From JAYPHU01 sp964611435 (lineage in GTDB: Bacteria > Pseudomonadota > Alphaproteobacteria > Rhodospirillales > UBA2165), in NCBI GenBank assembly GCA_964611435.1, contig CAZSXT010000007.1, positions 1 through 64,000 of the forward strand: a DNA stretch of 64,000 bases, read 5' to 3'. Position numbers and translations under genes: made by a program. The notes under the pieces are model-generated. The model was not told the DNA's origin and searched no databases. It saw only the letters and a list, made by a program, of their open reading frames with translations. Positions 57,383 to 64,000 of the stretch are shown here, in pieces. Position 1 is the stretch's first letter; each line of letters begins with the position of its first letter.

Positions 57383-57608
57383 CGAACAGGCTCAGCCCCT
57401 CGACCTCGGTTTGAGCCTCGGTCAATACGCGCACGGCTTGCGCATGATCGGCTTCATCCACCATGACCCGGCGGGGGATAGCGTTGGCGCTGCCTTCCAG
57501 GATGCTCATCTGGGTGTCCAGGACGAAGGGCTCGATCCCGGCTTCGCCCAGCACGGCGCGCACCCAGGACAACAGCACCGGATCATTTGTTTTTAGAAGC
57601 TCTTTCAC
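57375..57608 (-). CDS. DUF2007-domain protein
   Basis: 77 aa, the length of the domain. MKELLKTNDPVLLSWVRAVLGEAGIEPFVLDTQMS (in pieces) and RRVMVDEADHAQAVRVL match DUF2007, sometimes annotated as a putative signal-transducing protein; a PII-like small-fold is expected, the function is unknown. It overlaps the tRNA methyltransferase gene by 8 bp and is divergent from the polyprenyl synthase gene. Confidence 0.85.
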   Translation of the reverse strand: MKELLKTNDPVLLSWVRAVLGEAGIEPFVLDTQMSILEGSANAIPRRVMVDEADHAQAVRVLTEAQTEVEGLSLFDE

Positions 57609-57691
57609 GCGCCCACCCCAAGGGTTTCACAGACCGGTCTTGCCGGCCTTCCTGCCTTGACCGTGCCGGAGTTCGGCACCTATGCTCCGGG

Positions 57692-57719
57692 TTGACACGG
57701 CGGGCGTCAAGTTGAATAA
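57692..57719 (+). promoter_or_regulatory. Candidate sigma-70 promoter of the polyprenyl synthase gene
   Basis: A perfect TTGACA at 57692-57697 is followed 16-17 bases later by GAATAA/AATAAG. The TTG codon at 57757, with AAGGAA 7 bases before it, fits a transcript starting here. This would make the ATG at 57682 untranslated. Confidence 0.45.
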
Positions 57720-57756
57720 GCCTGTCGTTGCAGCAAGGCCTGAAAAGGAACATCCC

Positions 57757-58773
57757 TTGGGAATCGTCGTAAACCTCGACAGTGGCCAGAAACCGGAACC
57801 ATCCCTGGACGCCCTGTCGGCCCTCACCGAACAAGACCTGAAGGACGTTAACGAGCTTATCGTGCGTTCGATGGACAGCCCGGTGGCGCTGATCCCGCAA
57901 CTGGCCGGTCACATTGTGGCCGCCGGCGGCAAGCGTATCCGTCCGATGATGACCTTGGCCTCGGCCCGGCTCTGCGGCTACGAAGGCGACCGGCACAAGG
58001 GCCTGGCCGCCTGCGTCGAATTCATTCATACCGCGACCCTGCTCCACGATGACGTGGTGGACGAAAGCGATTTGCGCCGGGGCCTCGCCTCGGCCAATGC
58101 GGTCTGGGGCAATCAGGCCAGCGTCCTGGTCGGCGATTTCCTGTTCAGCCGCGCGTTCGAATTGATGGTGGCGGACGGCTCCTTGGCCGTCCTCGCCGTG
58201 CTGTCCAAAGCCTCTTCGGTGATCGCCGAGGGGGAGGTGCTGCAGCTCACCACCAGCAACGATACCGAAACCGGGGAGACCGCCTATCTGGAGGTCATCC
58301 GCTCCAAGACCGCGCAATTGTTCTCCGCCGCCTGCCGCATCGGCGCGCTGGTGGCCGACCGGCCCAAGGTGGAAGAAGACGCGCTGGAAACTTTCGGCAT
58401 GAACCTCGGCATCACCTTCCAATTGATCGACGATGCACTGGACTATTCCGCCAAGCAGGCGACCCTGGGCAAGGCCGTCGGCGACGATTTCCGCGACGGC
58501 AAAATCACCCTGCCGGTGATCTTGGCCTTCCGCCGGGGCGATGACGAGGAACGCGCCTTCTGGCGGCGAACTCTGGAAGACCTGGACCAGAACGAGGGCG
58601 ACCTGGAACACGCGATCGAGCTGATGACCCGGCACGGCGCGCTTGATGACGCGGTGGAACGGGCCAAGCACTATGGCGCTATCGCCCGCGACGCCATCGG
58701 CATCTTCGACGACTGCCCGGAAAAAGCGGCGCTGATCGACGCTGTCGATTTCTGCATCCACCGGGCGTATTAA
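57757..58773 (+). CDS. ispB: All-trans polyprenyl (octaprenyl) diphosphate synthase
   Basis: 338 aa from a TTG at 57757 (MGIVVNLDS...), preferred because AAGGAA lies 7 bases upstream and the homologous alphaproteobacterial enzymes begin in this way; an in-frame ATG at 57682 would add 25 residues. Both aspartate-rich motifs are present: LLHDDVVDESDLRRG (first) and QLIDDALDY (second), with AGGKRIRPMM upstream. It builds the ubiquinone side chain from farnesyl and isopentenyl diphosphate. The product chain length is inferred, not read from sequence. It is followed by a tRNA gene. Confidence 0.9.
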   Translation: MGIVVNLDSGQKPEPSLDALSALTEQDLKDVNELIVRSMDSPVALIPQLAGHIVAAGGKRIRPMMTLASARLCGYEGDRHKGLAACVEFIHTATLLHDDVVDESDLRRGLASANAVWGNQASVLVGDFLFSRAFELMVADGSLAVLAVLSKASSVIAEGEVLQLTTSNDTETGETAYLEVIRSKTAQLFSAACRIGALVADRPKVEEDALETFGMNLGITFQLIDDALDYSAKQATLGKAVGDDFRDGKITLPVILAFRRGDDEERAFWRRTLEDLDQNEGDLEHAIELMTRHGALDDAVERAKHYGAIARDAIGIFDDCPEKAALIDAVDFCIHRAY

Positions 58774-58804
58774 ACCCAATCCAATTTAGGGAGCGACTGG
58801 CCTC

Positions 58805-58833
58805 TTGCCGGGGAACGGCGGGGGCGCTATAAC
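58805..58833 (+). promoter_or_regulatory. Sigma-70 promoter of tRNA-Pro
   Basis: TTGCCG (58805-58810), exactly 17 bases, then TATAAC (58828-58833). A start near 58840 would be about 10 bases before the mature tRNA. The spacer is G-rich. Confidence 0.6.
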
Positions 58834-58849
58834 GCCGCCTCCTAAGAGT

Positions 58850-58926
58850 CGGGGAGTGGCGCAGCCTGGTAGCGCACATCGTTCGGGACGATGGGGTCGG
58901 AGGTTCGAATCCTCTCTCCCCGACCA
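58850..58926 (+). tRNA. tRNA-Pro, anticodon CGG, CCA encoded
   Basis: 77 nt. Acceptor CGGGGAG pairs with CTCCCCG, then discriminator A and encoded CCA. The D-arm is GCGCAGCCTGGTAGCGC, anticodon stem CATCG/CGATG with loop TTCGGGA (CGG at 58884-58886), T-arm GGAGGTTCGAATCCTC with slight variation. It closely resembles E. coli tRNA-Pro(CGG). A T-rich stretch follows at 58929-58936. Confidence 0.97.
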
Positions 58927-59013
58927 ATTTTCTTTCACATCGCTTACGTCAATCCAGCGCACACGATTATTGTGTCGCGGGGGAATCGGTGTACCTTCCG
59001 CTCTGGGTGAGCC

Positions 59014-60525
59014 ATGCAGAGTAAATTCGAAAAATATCTGGACCGGGGCCTGGAATTGCAACAGGCCAACGACCTTGAGGCTGCGGAGAAACAGTACCTG
59101 CGGGCGCTGAAACTGGAGAAGCGCCACCCGGAGGTTTTGCACCGTCTCGGCACCGTGAACGTGCAAATGCGCCGCTATCCGGAAGCGGTCACCTATTTCG
59201 AACGCGCCATCGCGGCCGAGCCCCGCGCGCTGCCCAGCCTGCACAATCTGGCGATTGTCTATCAAGGTCTCGGCCGGGACGACGACGCCATCGCGGCCCA
59301 CCAGAAAATCCTGACCCTCCAGCCGGACTCGGCGGAAACTTACGGTCATCTGGCCCGGCTCTACGAGGAACGCAACCGGGTCGATGAGGCCCAGGACTAT
59401 GTGACCACGGGCCTTACCCTCGACGGGTTCAACCCCATGCTGAACCTGATCGCCGTCCGCCTGGACCGCCGCGCCAAACGTTATGAGGACGGGCTTAATC
59501 GGCTCACCCAGATGATCGACCCCATCGACCGGACCGGACCGTTGCGCAAAAAATTCCTGTTCGAGCAGGGCCGGCTGCTGGACCTGACCGGCGATTATCC
59601 GGGCGCATTTCAGGCCTTCACCCAGGCCAACAAAATCTCCGCCGGCTCCGCCATGGCCAGCACTACGGAGGGCACGCAATACGCGGCCCGCATCGACGCC
59701 ATCCAGGCCGCCTTCACGGCAGACGTCATCGCCGGATGGGAGCCCCGGTCGCCTGACTACACGGGCGATAACCTGGTGTTTCTGGTGGGCTTTCCCAGGT
59801 CAGGCACCACGCTGCTGGACAATATCCTGGCCAGTCATCCGAAAGTGGCGACGTTGAGCGAGTTGCCGGCCGTGCAGACCATGATCAACGCGCTGCACGG
59901 GCTGCCGGGCGGCTATCCCGACTGCCTGACGTCGATCAGCGAAAAACAAATCGCCGCCGCCCAAAAAGCCTATTTCGATGCGCTGGCGGAGGAGAATATT
60001 CCGGACGGTGTGCTGATCGTCGACAAGCTGCCGCTGAACTTGATTTACGGGGCGGCGCTCGCCCGCATCTTCCCCGACGCCAAATTCATCCTGGCGCTCC
60101 GTCATCCCTGCGATGCCTGCCTGTCCTGCCTGATGCAGGATTTCGAGCCCAATGACGCGATGGCCAACTTCTTCACCATTGATGACACGGTAGATCTCTA
60201 TGAGAAAGTGATGAAGCTCTGGTTGCATTATCAGGAGATCCTGCCCCTGCAGGTGCACCGCAATCGGTATGAAGACGTGGTTGCCGACTTTGACCCCACG
60301 GTAAAGTCCTTGCTGGCCTTCCTGGGTCTCGACTGGATGGTCGAGGTTAAACAGTTCGACAAGACGGCGCGGGACCGCAGCCACATCCGCACGCCAAGCT
60401 ATGACCAGGTGTCACGGCCGATCTATACAGAGGCGCGATACCGCTGGACCCACTACGAGGACCAGCTCGCGGGCGCCGCGGCCCGGCTCAAACCGTTTAT
60501 CGAGGAATTCGGCTACGGGGAGTAA
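59014..60525 (+). CDS. TPR-domain sulfotransferase
   Basis: 503 aa. The first 200 residues hold several TPR units (LELQQANDLEAAEKQYLRALKLEKRHPEVLHRLG and two or three more, in pieces). The sulfotransferase domain begins near 255 with the PAPS 5'-phosphosulfate loop GFPRSGTTLLDNIL (about 259-272), and FILALRHPCDACLS is the 3'-phosphate region. This TPR-Sulfotransfer_3 architecture is frequent in marine alphaproteobacteria. It transfers sulfate from PAPS, perhaps to a glycan or small molecule; no substrate is indicated. The convergent FAH-family gene ends 8 bp away. Confidence 0.88.
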   Translation: MQSKFEKYLDRGLELQQANDLEAAEKQYLRALKLEKRHPEVLHRLGTVNVQMRRYPEAVTYFERAIAAEPRALPSLHNLAIVYQGLGRDDDAIAAHQKILTLQPDSAETYGHLARLYEERNRVDEAQDYVTTGLTLDGFNPMLNLIAVRLDRRAKRYEDGLNRLTQMIDPIDRTGPLRKKFLFEQGRLLDLTGDYPGAFQAFTQANKISAGSAMASTTEGTQYAARIDAIQAAFTADVIAGWEPRSPDYTGDNLVFLVGFPRSGTTLLDNILASHPKVATLSELPAVQTMINALHGLPGGYPDCLTSISEKQIAAAQKAYFDALAEENIPDGVLIVDKLPLNLIYGAALARIFPDAKFILALRHPCDACLSCLMQDFEPNDAMANFFTIDDTVDLYEKVMKLWLHYQEILPLQVHRNRYEDVVADFDPTVKSLLAFLGLDWMVEVKQFDKTARDRSHIRTPSYDQVSRPIYTEARYRWTHYEDQLAGAAARLKPFIEEFGYGE

Positions 60526-60533
60526 ACCGGGGT

Positions 60534-61379
60534 TTATTCGTCCCGGATGCCGTTGGACAGCGTGCCGACGCCGGGGATTTCCACTTCCAGCACTTCACCT
60601 GCGCTGAGCCATTTCGGATCATGTGCGCCGGCGATGGTGCCACCGGGACTGCCGGTGGCGATCATGTCGCCCGGCTGCAGGGTCAGGAAACTCGACGCGT
60701 GGGCGATGATCGCCGGGATGTCGTAGATCATCAGCTCCGTGCCGCCGTCCTGCACCACCTCGCCGTTGCGCCGTGTGGTGATGTGCAGCTTTGTCGGGTC
60801 GCCGACCTCGTCGGCGGTGACAATCCACGGGCCGAGACCGCCGCAGCGGTCGAAGTTCTTTGTGGCGAAATTTTGGGTGCCCGTCCGTTCCCACTTTCGC
60901 GGGCTGCCCTCGTTCATGATGGTGTAACCCATGACATGATCGTAGGCGTCCTCCGGCGCGATGTGTCGGCCGCCTTTACCGATCACGGCCACCAATTCGC
61001 CCTCGTAATCCAGCCGCTCGCAGACTTTGGGTACTAGCATGTCCTGACTGTGAGGCGCGAAACTGTGGGCCAGCCGGGCGAAGATGTTGGGATAATCCAG
61101 CTTTCCCTCATTTATCACTTCGTGATAGGCGCGGTAGTTGCGCCCGGCGCACAGAAACTTGTCGGCATTGGGGATCGGCAGGTCGAAGTCGATTTCGCTC
61201 AATTGATGATCAGGTGCTTCGCCGGCCGCGCCCTCGATCTTGGTGAGCGCGCCATCGGCAAGGACGTCTTTCAGCGTGGGATGGTCCGCGCCAAACCGGG
61301 CGCTCAGATCGATCACACCGTCCTGAGACTCGACCCCGTATTTGGCTTCACCATTGATTTTAAAAGAGAGAAGTTTCAT
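60534..61379 (-). CDS. Fumarylacetoacetate hydrolase-family protein
   Basis: 281 aa. The catalytic core shows FLCAGRNYRAYHEVINEG, LDYEGELVAVIGKGGRHI (metal-binding Glu and Asp region) and GTQNFATKNFDRCGGLGPWIV, ending in GDMIATGSPGGTIAG. Family members hydrolyse or decarboxylate ring-cleavage and acyl-pyruvate products. Placed 21 bp after an XRE-cupin regulator gene and in the same direction as a VOC dioxygenase gene, it probably performs a late step in the breakdown of an aromatic or similar compound; that is inference. Confidence 0.88.
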   Translation of the reverse strand: MKLLSFKINGEAKYGVESQDGVIDLSARFGADHPTLKDVLADGALTKIEGAAGEAPDHQLSEIDFDLPIPNADKFLCAGRNYRAYHEVINEGKLDYPNIFARLAHSFAPHSQDMLVPKVCERLDYEGELVAVIGKGGRHIAPEDAYDHVMGYTIMNEGSPRKWERTGTQNFATKNFDRCGGLGPWIVTADEVGDPTKLHITTRRNGEVVQDGGTELMIYDIPAIIAHASSFLTLQPGDMIATGSPGGTIAGAHDPKWLSAGEVLEVEIPGVGTLSNGIRDE

Positions 61380-61400
61380 GACAGACAGCGCGGTCGGGCT

Positions 61401-61997
61401 TTACGCCTCGCCCTCGGTGCGGTCGATCCGGATATCCGAGAAACCGGGCGGTGTGCGGGACACCAAGACCTCGGCTGTCTTGTCGCCGACATTGACGATT
61501 TGGTGGACGATGGTGGCATTGACGTGCACCGAGTCGCCTTCTTCCAAGACAAATTCGTCGGAGCCGTGCTGCACCTTAATGCTGCCCTTTTGGACGTAAA
61601 AAATCTCCTCACCTTCGTGGTGGTGATCGTCCCCGCCGGCAACATAGCCGGGCGCCAGTTCCAGCATGCAAAACTCGATGGCCTGCCCGGCGTCAGACAG
61701 ATAGTGGATGGATTTGCGCTCGTGCGCCGGGCCGTCGGGCGAGCCGAACACCAGGACCTGCCGGGCGTCCTTTTTGATCAGCTTATAGGTAAATTCGTCG
61801 TCGTCTTCGGCAAACAGCGTGGACAGCGGCACTTCCAGGGCCCGCGCCAGTTTTTCCAGGGACGGGATTGACGGCGACGCTTTGCCGGTCTCCACCTGGG
61901 AGATATACGGCCGGGAAAGTCCGCTCGCCGTGGCGATCTCATCGATCGTCAGGTTCCGGGTCTGCCGGGTCTGCCGGAGGCGCTCACCGATTTTCAC
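61401..61997 (-). CDS. XRE-family regulator with C-terminal cupin
   Basis: 198 aa. The helix-turn-helix occupies about 1-60 (IGERLRQTRQTRNLTIDEIATASGLSRPYISQVETGKASPS, in pieces); the cupin barrel at about 105-180 contains GGDDHHHEGEEIFYVQKGSI and EEGDSVHVNATIVHQIVN, with His residues that may bind a metal or ligand. Such regulators sense a small effector and act on their own operon. Located between the VOC and FAH genes; likely the local regulator of the divergent TRAP/catabolic unit. Confidence 0.9.
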   Translation of the reverse strand: MKIGERLRQTRQTRNLTIDEIATASGLSRPYISQVETGKASPSIPSLEKLARALEVPLSTLFAEDDDEFTYKLIKKDARQVLVFGSPDGPAHERKSIHYLSDAGQAIEFCMLELAPGYVAGGDDHHHEGEEIFYVQKGSIKVQHGSDEFVLEEGDSVHVNATIVHQIVNVGDKTAEVLVSRTPPGFSDIRIDRTEGEA

Positions 61998-62070
61998 TGT
62001 CTGTCCTGCCTTCTCAATCTACGTCGTTCTTATGACCCGTCTGCCCAAATGGCAAGCATAGGATAACCCC

Positions 62071-63003
62071 TTAAGCCTCCTCGACCTGCCGCTGGAGCCC
62101 GGCAAAGCGGTCCAGCCCTTCTTCCAGGGACCATTCGGCAAACGCCCCGTCGGAGGGCACAATTTCCCGCGGGACCCAGTTCTTACTCACCCGGTCGGTG
62201 TCGAACCCATATTCCGCCGCACCGCCACAGGGATTGCGGAAATACCAAAAATAGGCAGAGGTGACATTGTGTCGGCCTGGGCCCAAATGGGTGTTCCAGC
62301 CGAGCTCTTTCATGCGGAGCCCGCCGCCGAACACCTCGTGGACGTCGCGCAGCTCAAACGCCGTGTGGTGGAAGCCCATCTGGTCGGGCAATTTGAACAA
62401 AAACAAATTGTGATGATCGTTGGCGCCGCCACAGCGCAAAAACGCGCCCCGCTCCACATAGCTGTCTGTTAACAGAAAGCCCAGACGGTCGATATAGAAT
62501 TTTGGCGTGCCCTCGATGTCCTGGATATGAAACACGGCGTGGACCAGGTTCTGCGGGGTCGCCCGGTCATAGAACATCGCCGGCTCGTCGATCCGTTCCA
62601 CCCGGCTGGGCGCATTGTATTTGGATTCACGCTGGGGCAGTTCCTGCATGTGCGCCACCCGGAATCCTATGCCATAGCCTTCCGGATCCAGGGCATGGAC
62701 CGTCCCGTCATCATCCACGGTGACCTCCCTGTCCTTGGAGAGCTCCGCGGCGATCTCGTCAACAACACTTTGATCAGCGGCCGCCCAGACGGTTTCCCTG
62801 ACTGTGGACCCTTCCACCACCGGCGGCGGCAGGCTTGGATCGTCAATCGGGCGAATTTCCACCTGGGACTTGTCCACGGTCTCGAAGATATTGCTGTTGG
62901 GCGCATCGGCGATCTGGGTCAGGCCCCAATCCAGCCAGAACTTCTTACAGAGCGCCATATCCTCGACGCCGAAAACCAGTTTATCGATCCCGATCAGGTT
63001 CAT
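62071..63003 (-). CDS. VOC-superfamily extradiol-dioxygenase-like protein
   Basis: 310 aa with two VOC modules: IDKLVFGVEDMALCKKFWLDWGL at the start and LVHAVFHIQDIEGTPKFYIDRLGFLLTD after 160. Candidate metal ligands are His in VHAVFHI, His in MGFHHTAFEL and Glu in GGAAEYGFDTD, the His-His-Glu set of extradiol dioxygenases. WYFRNPCGGAAEYGFD is characteristic of the catechol 2,3-dioxygenase group. The substrate is unknown. First gene of a minus-strand unit with the XRE-cupin regulator (73 bp) and FAH gene; divergent from the TRAP substrate-binding gene. Confidence 0.82.
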   Translation of the reverse strand: MNLIGIDKLVFGVEDMALCKKFWLDWGLTQIADAPNSNIFETVDKSQVEIRPIDDPSLPPPVVEGSTVRETVWAAADQSVVDEIAAELSKDREVTVDDDGTVHALDPEGYGIGFRVAHMQELPQRESKYNAPSRVERIDEPAMFYDRATPQNLVHAVFHIQDIEGTPKFYIDRLGFLLTDSYVERGAFLRCGGANDHHNLFLFKLPDQMGFHHTAFELRDVHEVFGGGLRMKELGWNTHLGPGRHNVTSAYFWYFRNPCGGAAEYGFDTDRVSKNWVPREIVPSDGAFAEWSLEEGLDRFAGLQRQVEEA

Positions 63004-63248
63004 CGTTCACTCACCCCGCAAAATATGATTCGTTCATCTGATCAAACACTAATTGATTATACAAACATCCATTCGATCCGGGCAAACATTCCCAGGGAGC
63101 GAATAAAAAGACTATGTCTCTGCCAAAAAGACTTTCGTAATAACGGAAAATTTGACGGAAGCCCGCCTCAAGAGATTTGATAATCATAAAATTTTATTGC
63201 TAATATCAACTCAGTCCCAACGATAAAGGTCTAACTCGGAGGTTATCA
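63004..63248. promoter_or_regulatory. Divergent regulatory region of the catabolic/TRAP unit
   Basis: 245 bp, AT-rich, between the dioxygenase-like gene and the TRAP gene. It contains TGATCA (63038-63043) and TTGATTA (63052-63058) half-sites that may be recognised by the XRE-cupin regulator, and a strong GGAGG ribosome site 6 bases before 63249. No clear -35/-10 pair was fixed. Confidence 0.35.
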
Positions 63249-64000
63249 TGAAACTAGGAAGACTAATACTGACAACTGCCCTGTCGACGGCTGTGGTCGC
63301 CTGCTCGGCGGTGGTTCAACAAGCGTCCGCTGCCGATTACACCATGAAAATCGGCTTTGTAACGTTCAAGGACCAACAGCACGAATATTCCAACATGTAT
63401 AAGGCCGCTCTCGAAAAAGCCACAAATGGACGGATCGAAGTGAAGGTCTTCCCGCGGGGCCAGCTTGGCGCGATACCGCGTCAGATTGAGGGCGTACAGT
63501 TGGGCACGATTGAAGCGTTCGTCTCTCCGACAGATTTCTATGTCGGTGTTGACCCTCGCTACGGCGTGTTCTCCATTCCGACTCTGTTCAAGGATAAAGC
63601 GCACTCCGCCAAGGTTTTGGCCGATGCCGATTTGAACAAGGAAATTCTCCAACTGGGCGGCGACAAGGGCATGGAAAGCGTGGCCGTGTTCCCGCACTCC
63701 ATGGCCCACTATTTCGCCAAGGACCCCATTCGGTCCATCGCCGACTTCAAGGGCAAAAAGCTACGGATCAATGCGACCCCAGCCGAACGCCTGAAAATGA
63801 GCCGCCTCGGCGCGACCGGCGTGCCGATGCCCTTGGGTGAAGTGCTGCCGTCCCTGCAACGGGGCGCCATCGACGGCACGATGAGCGGCATGGTCATCTA
63901 CGTGGTGTTCAAATACAACAAGATCGGCACGGTCGTGACCCAGACGGACGACACGATGATCATCTCGCAAGCCCATGTGAGCCAGAAATGGTTGGCCGGC
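63249..64000 (+). CDS. TRAP transporter substrate-binding protein (DctP family), partial
   Basis: The first 250 codons are visible; the gene continues beyond the right edge. A Sec signal peptide MKLGRLILTTALSTAVVACSAVVQQASA leads to the periplasm (a lipoprotein is less likely because the Cys lies in the middle of the hydrophobic stretch). DctP-family marks: MKIGFVTFKDQQHEYSNMYKAALEKATNGRIEVKVFPRGQLGA (in pieces), IEAFVSPTDF, FKGKKLRINATP and LPSLQRGAIDGTMSG. It would capture an organic acid for a QM-type permease, whose genes are probably just outside. GGAGG lies 6 bases before the ATG. Confidence 0.92.

Noticed and set aside
57583..59679. Two long minus-strand frames (398 and 297 codons) over the polyprenyl synthase, tRNA and TPR genes
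   Set aside because: Both lie antisense to well-identified genes, and the second crosses a tRNA gene.

Overview
The window looks like part of an alphaproteobacterial chromosome, most likely Rhodospirillales-like. The pointers are two-subunit glycyl-tRNA synthetase directly followed by ppdK, the S49 peptidase / TrmN6-type methyltransferase / DUF2007 / polyprenyl synthase / tRNA-Pro neighbourhood, an Atm1-type exporter, acuI, a TRAP uptake system and the typical 'CGTCATGCCCGGACTTGATCCGGGCATCC' class of intergenic palindromes (described below in pieces). The taxonomic call is inference from gene content; no 16S gene is present.

Region 1 (1-26184, minus strand) is one giant secreted-protein gene that runs off the left edge. 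It starts at 26184 and encodes, in order: a FecR-like N-terminal domain, about 3,400 residues of alanine-rich helical stalk with inserted beta modules, a cadherin/VCBS-like tandem, RTX calcium-binding nonapeptide blocks, a complete subtilisin (S8) domain plus P-domain, and then RTX blocks organised in a roughly 430-450 bp super-repeat. A 100-N scaffold gap (6185-6284) breaks the reading frame artificially. Left of it the frame stays open all the way to base 1, so at least about 8,690 residues are encoded here and the C-terminal end is outside the window. No type I secretion genes lie in the window. A 443-bp divergent intergenic region (26185-26627) carries a near-consensus CRP/FNR-type inverted repeat and a second palindrome.

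Region 2 (26628-36597) is a set of mostly housekeeping or accessory genes in short units: two methyltransferases, an HSL-family esterase, a parvulin, an Atm1-type ABC exporter, a Sel1 protein, two lipoproteins (one a HEXXH putative metalloprotease), a PPOX-class flavoprotein, a TauE/SafE permease and ygfZ.

Region 3 (36697-43315) is a tightly coupled plus-strand operon for surface glycan assembly: GT4, GT9, GT2, GT4, GT4 and an AsnB-type amidotransferase, with stop/start overlaps at several junctions. It is followed closely by a DUF4149 membrane protein and pyrC. Region 4 (44839-47132) is a DUF898 membrane protein, split by one in-frame amber codon, with an M48 metallopeptidase behind it. acuI follows on the other strand.

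Region 5 (48273-57608) carries ppdK-glyS-glyQ, a few small genes and three palindromic repeat elements, then S49 peptidase, TrmN6-like methyltransferase and DUF2007. Region 6 (57757-64000) has polyprenyl diphosphate synthase, tRNA-Pro(CGG), a TPR-sulfotransferase, and a divergent catabolic unit (FAH-family hydrolase, XRE-cupin regulator, VOC/extradiol-type dioxygenase facing a TRAP substrate-binding protein cut by the right edge).

The most noteworthy item is the giant cysteine-free RTX/VCBS protein with an embedded kexin-like protease. The second is the amber-split DUF898 gene.
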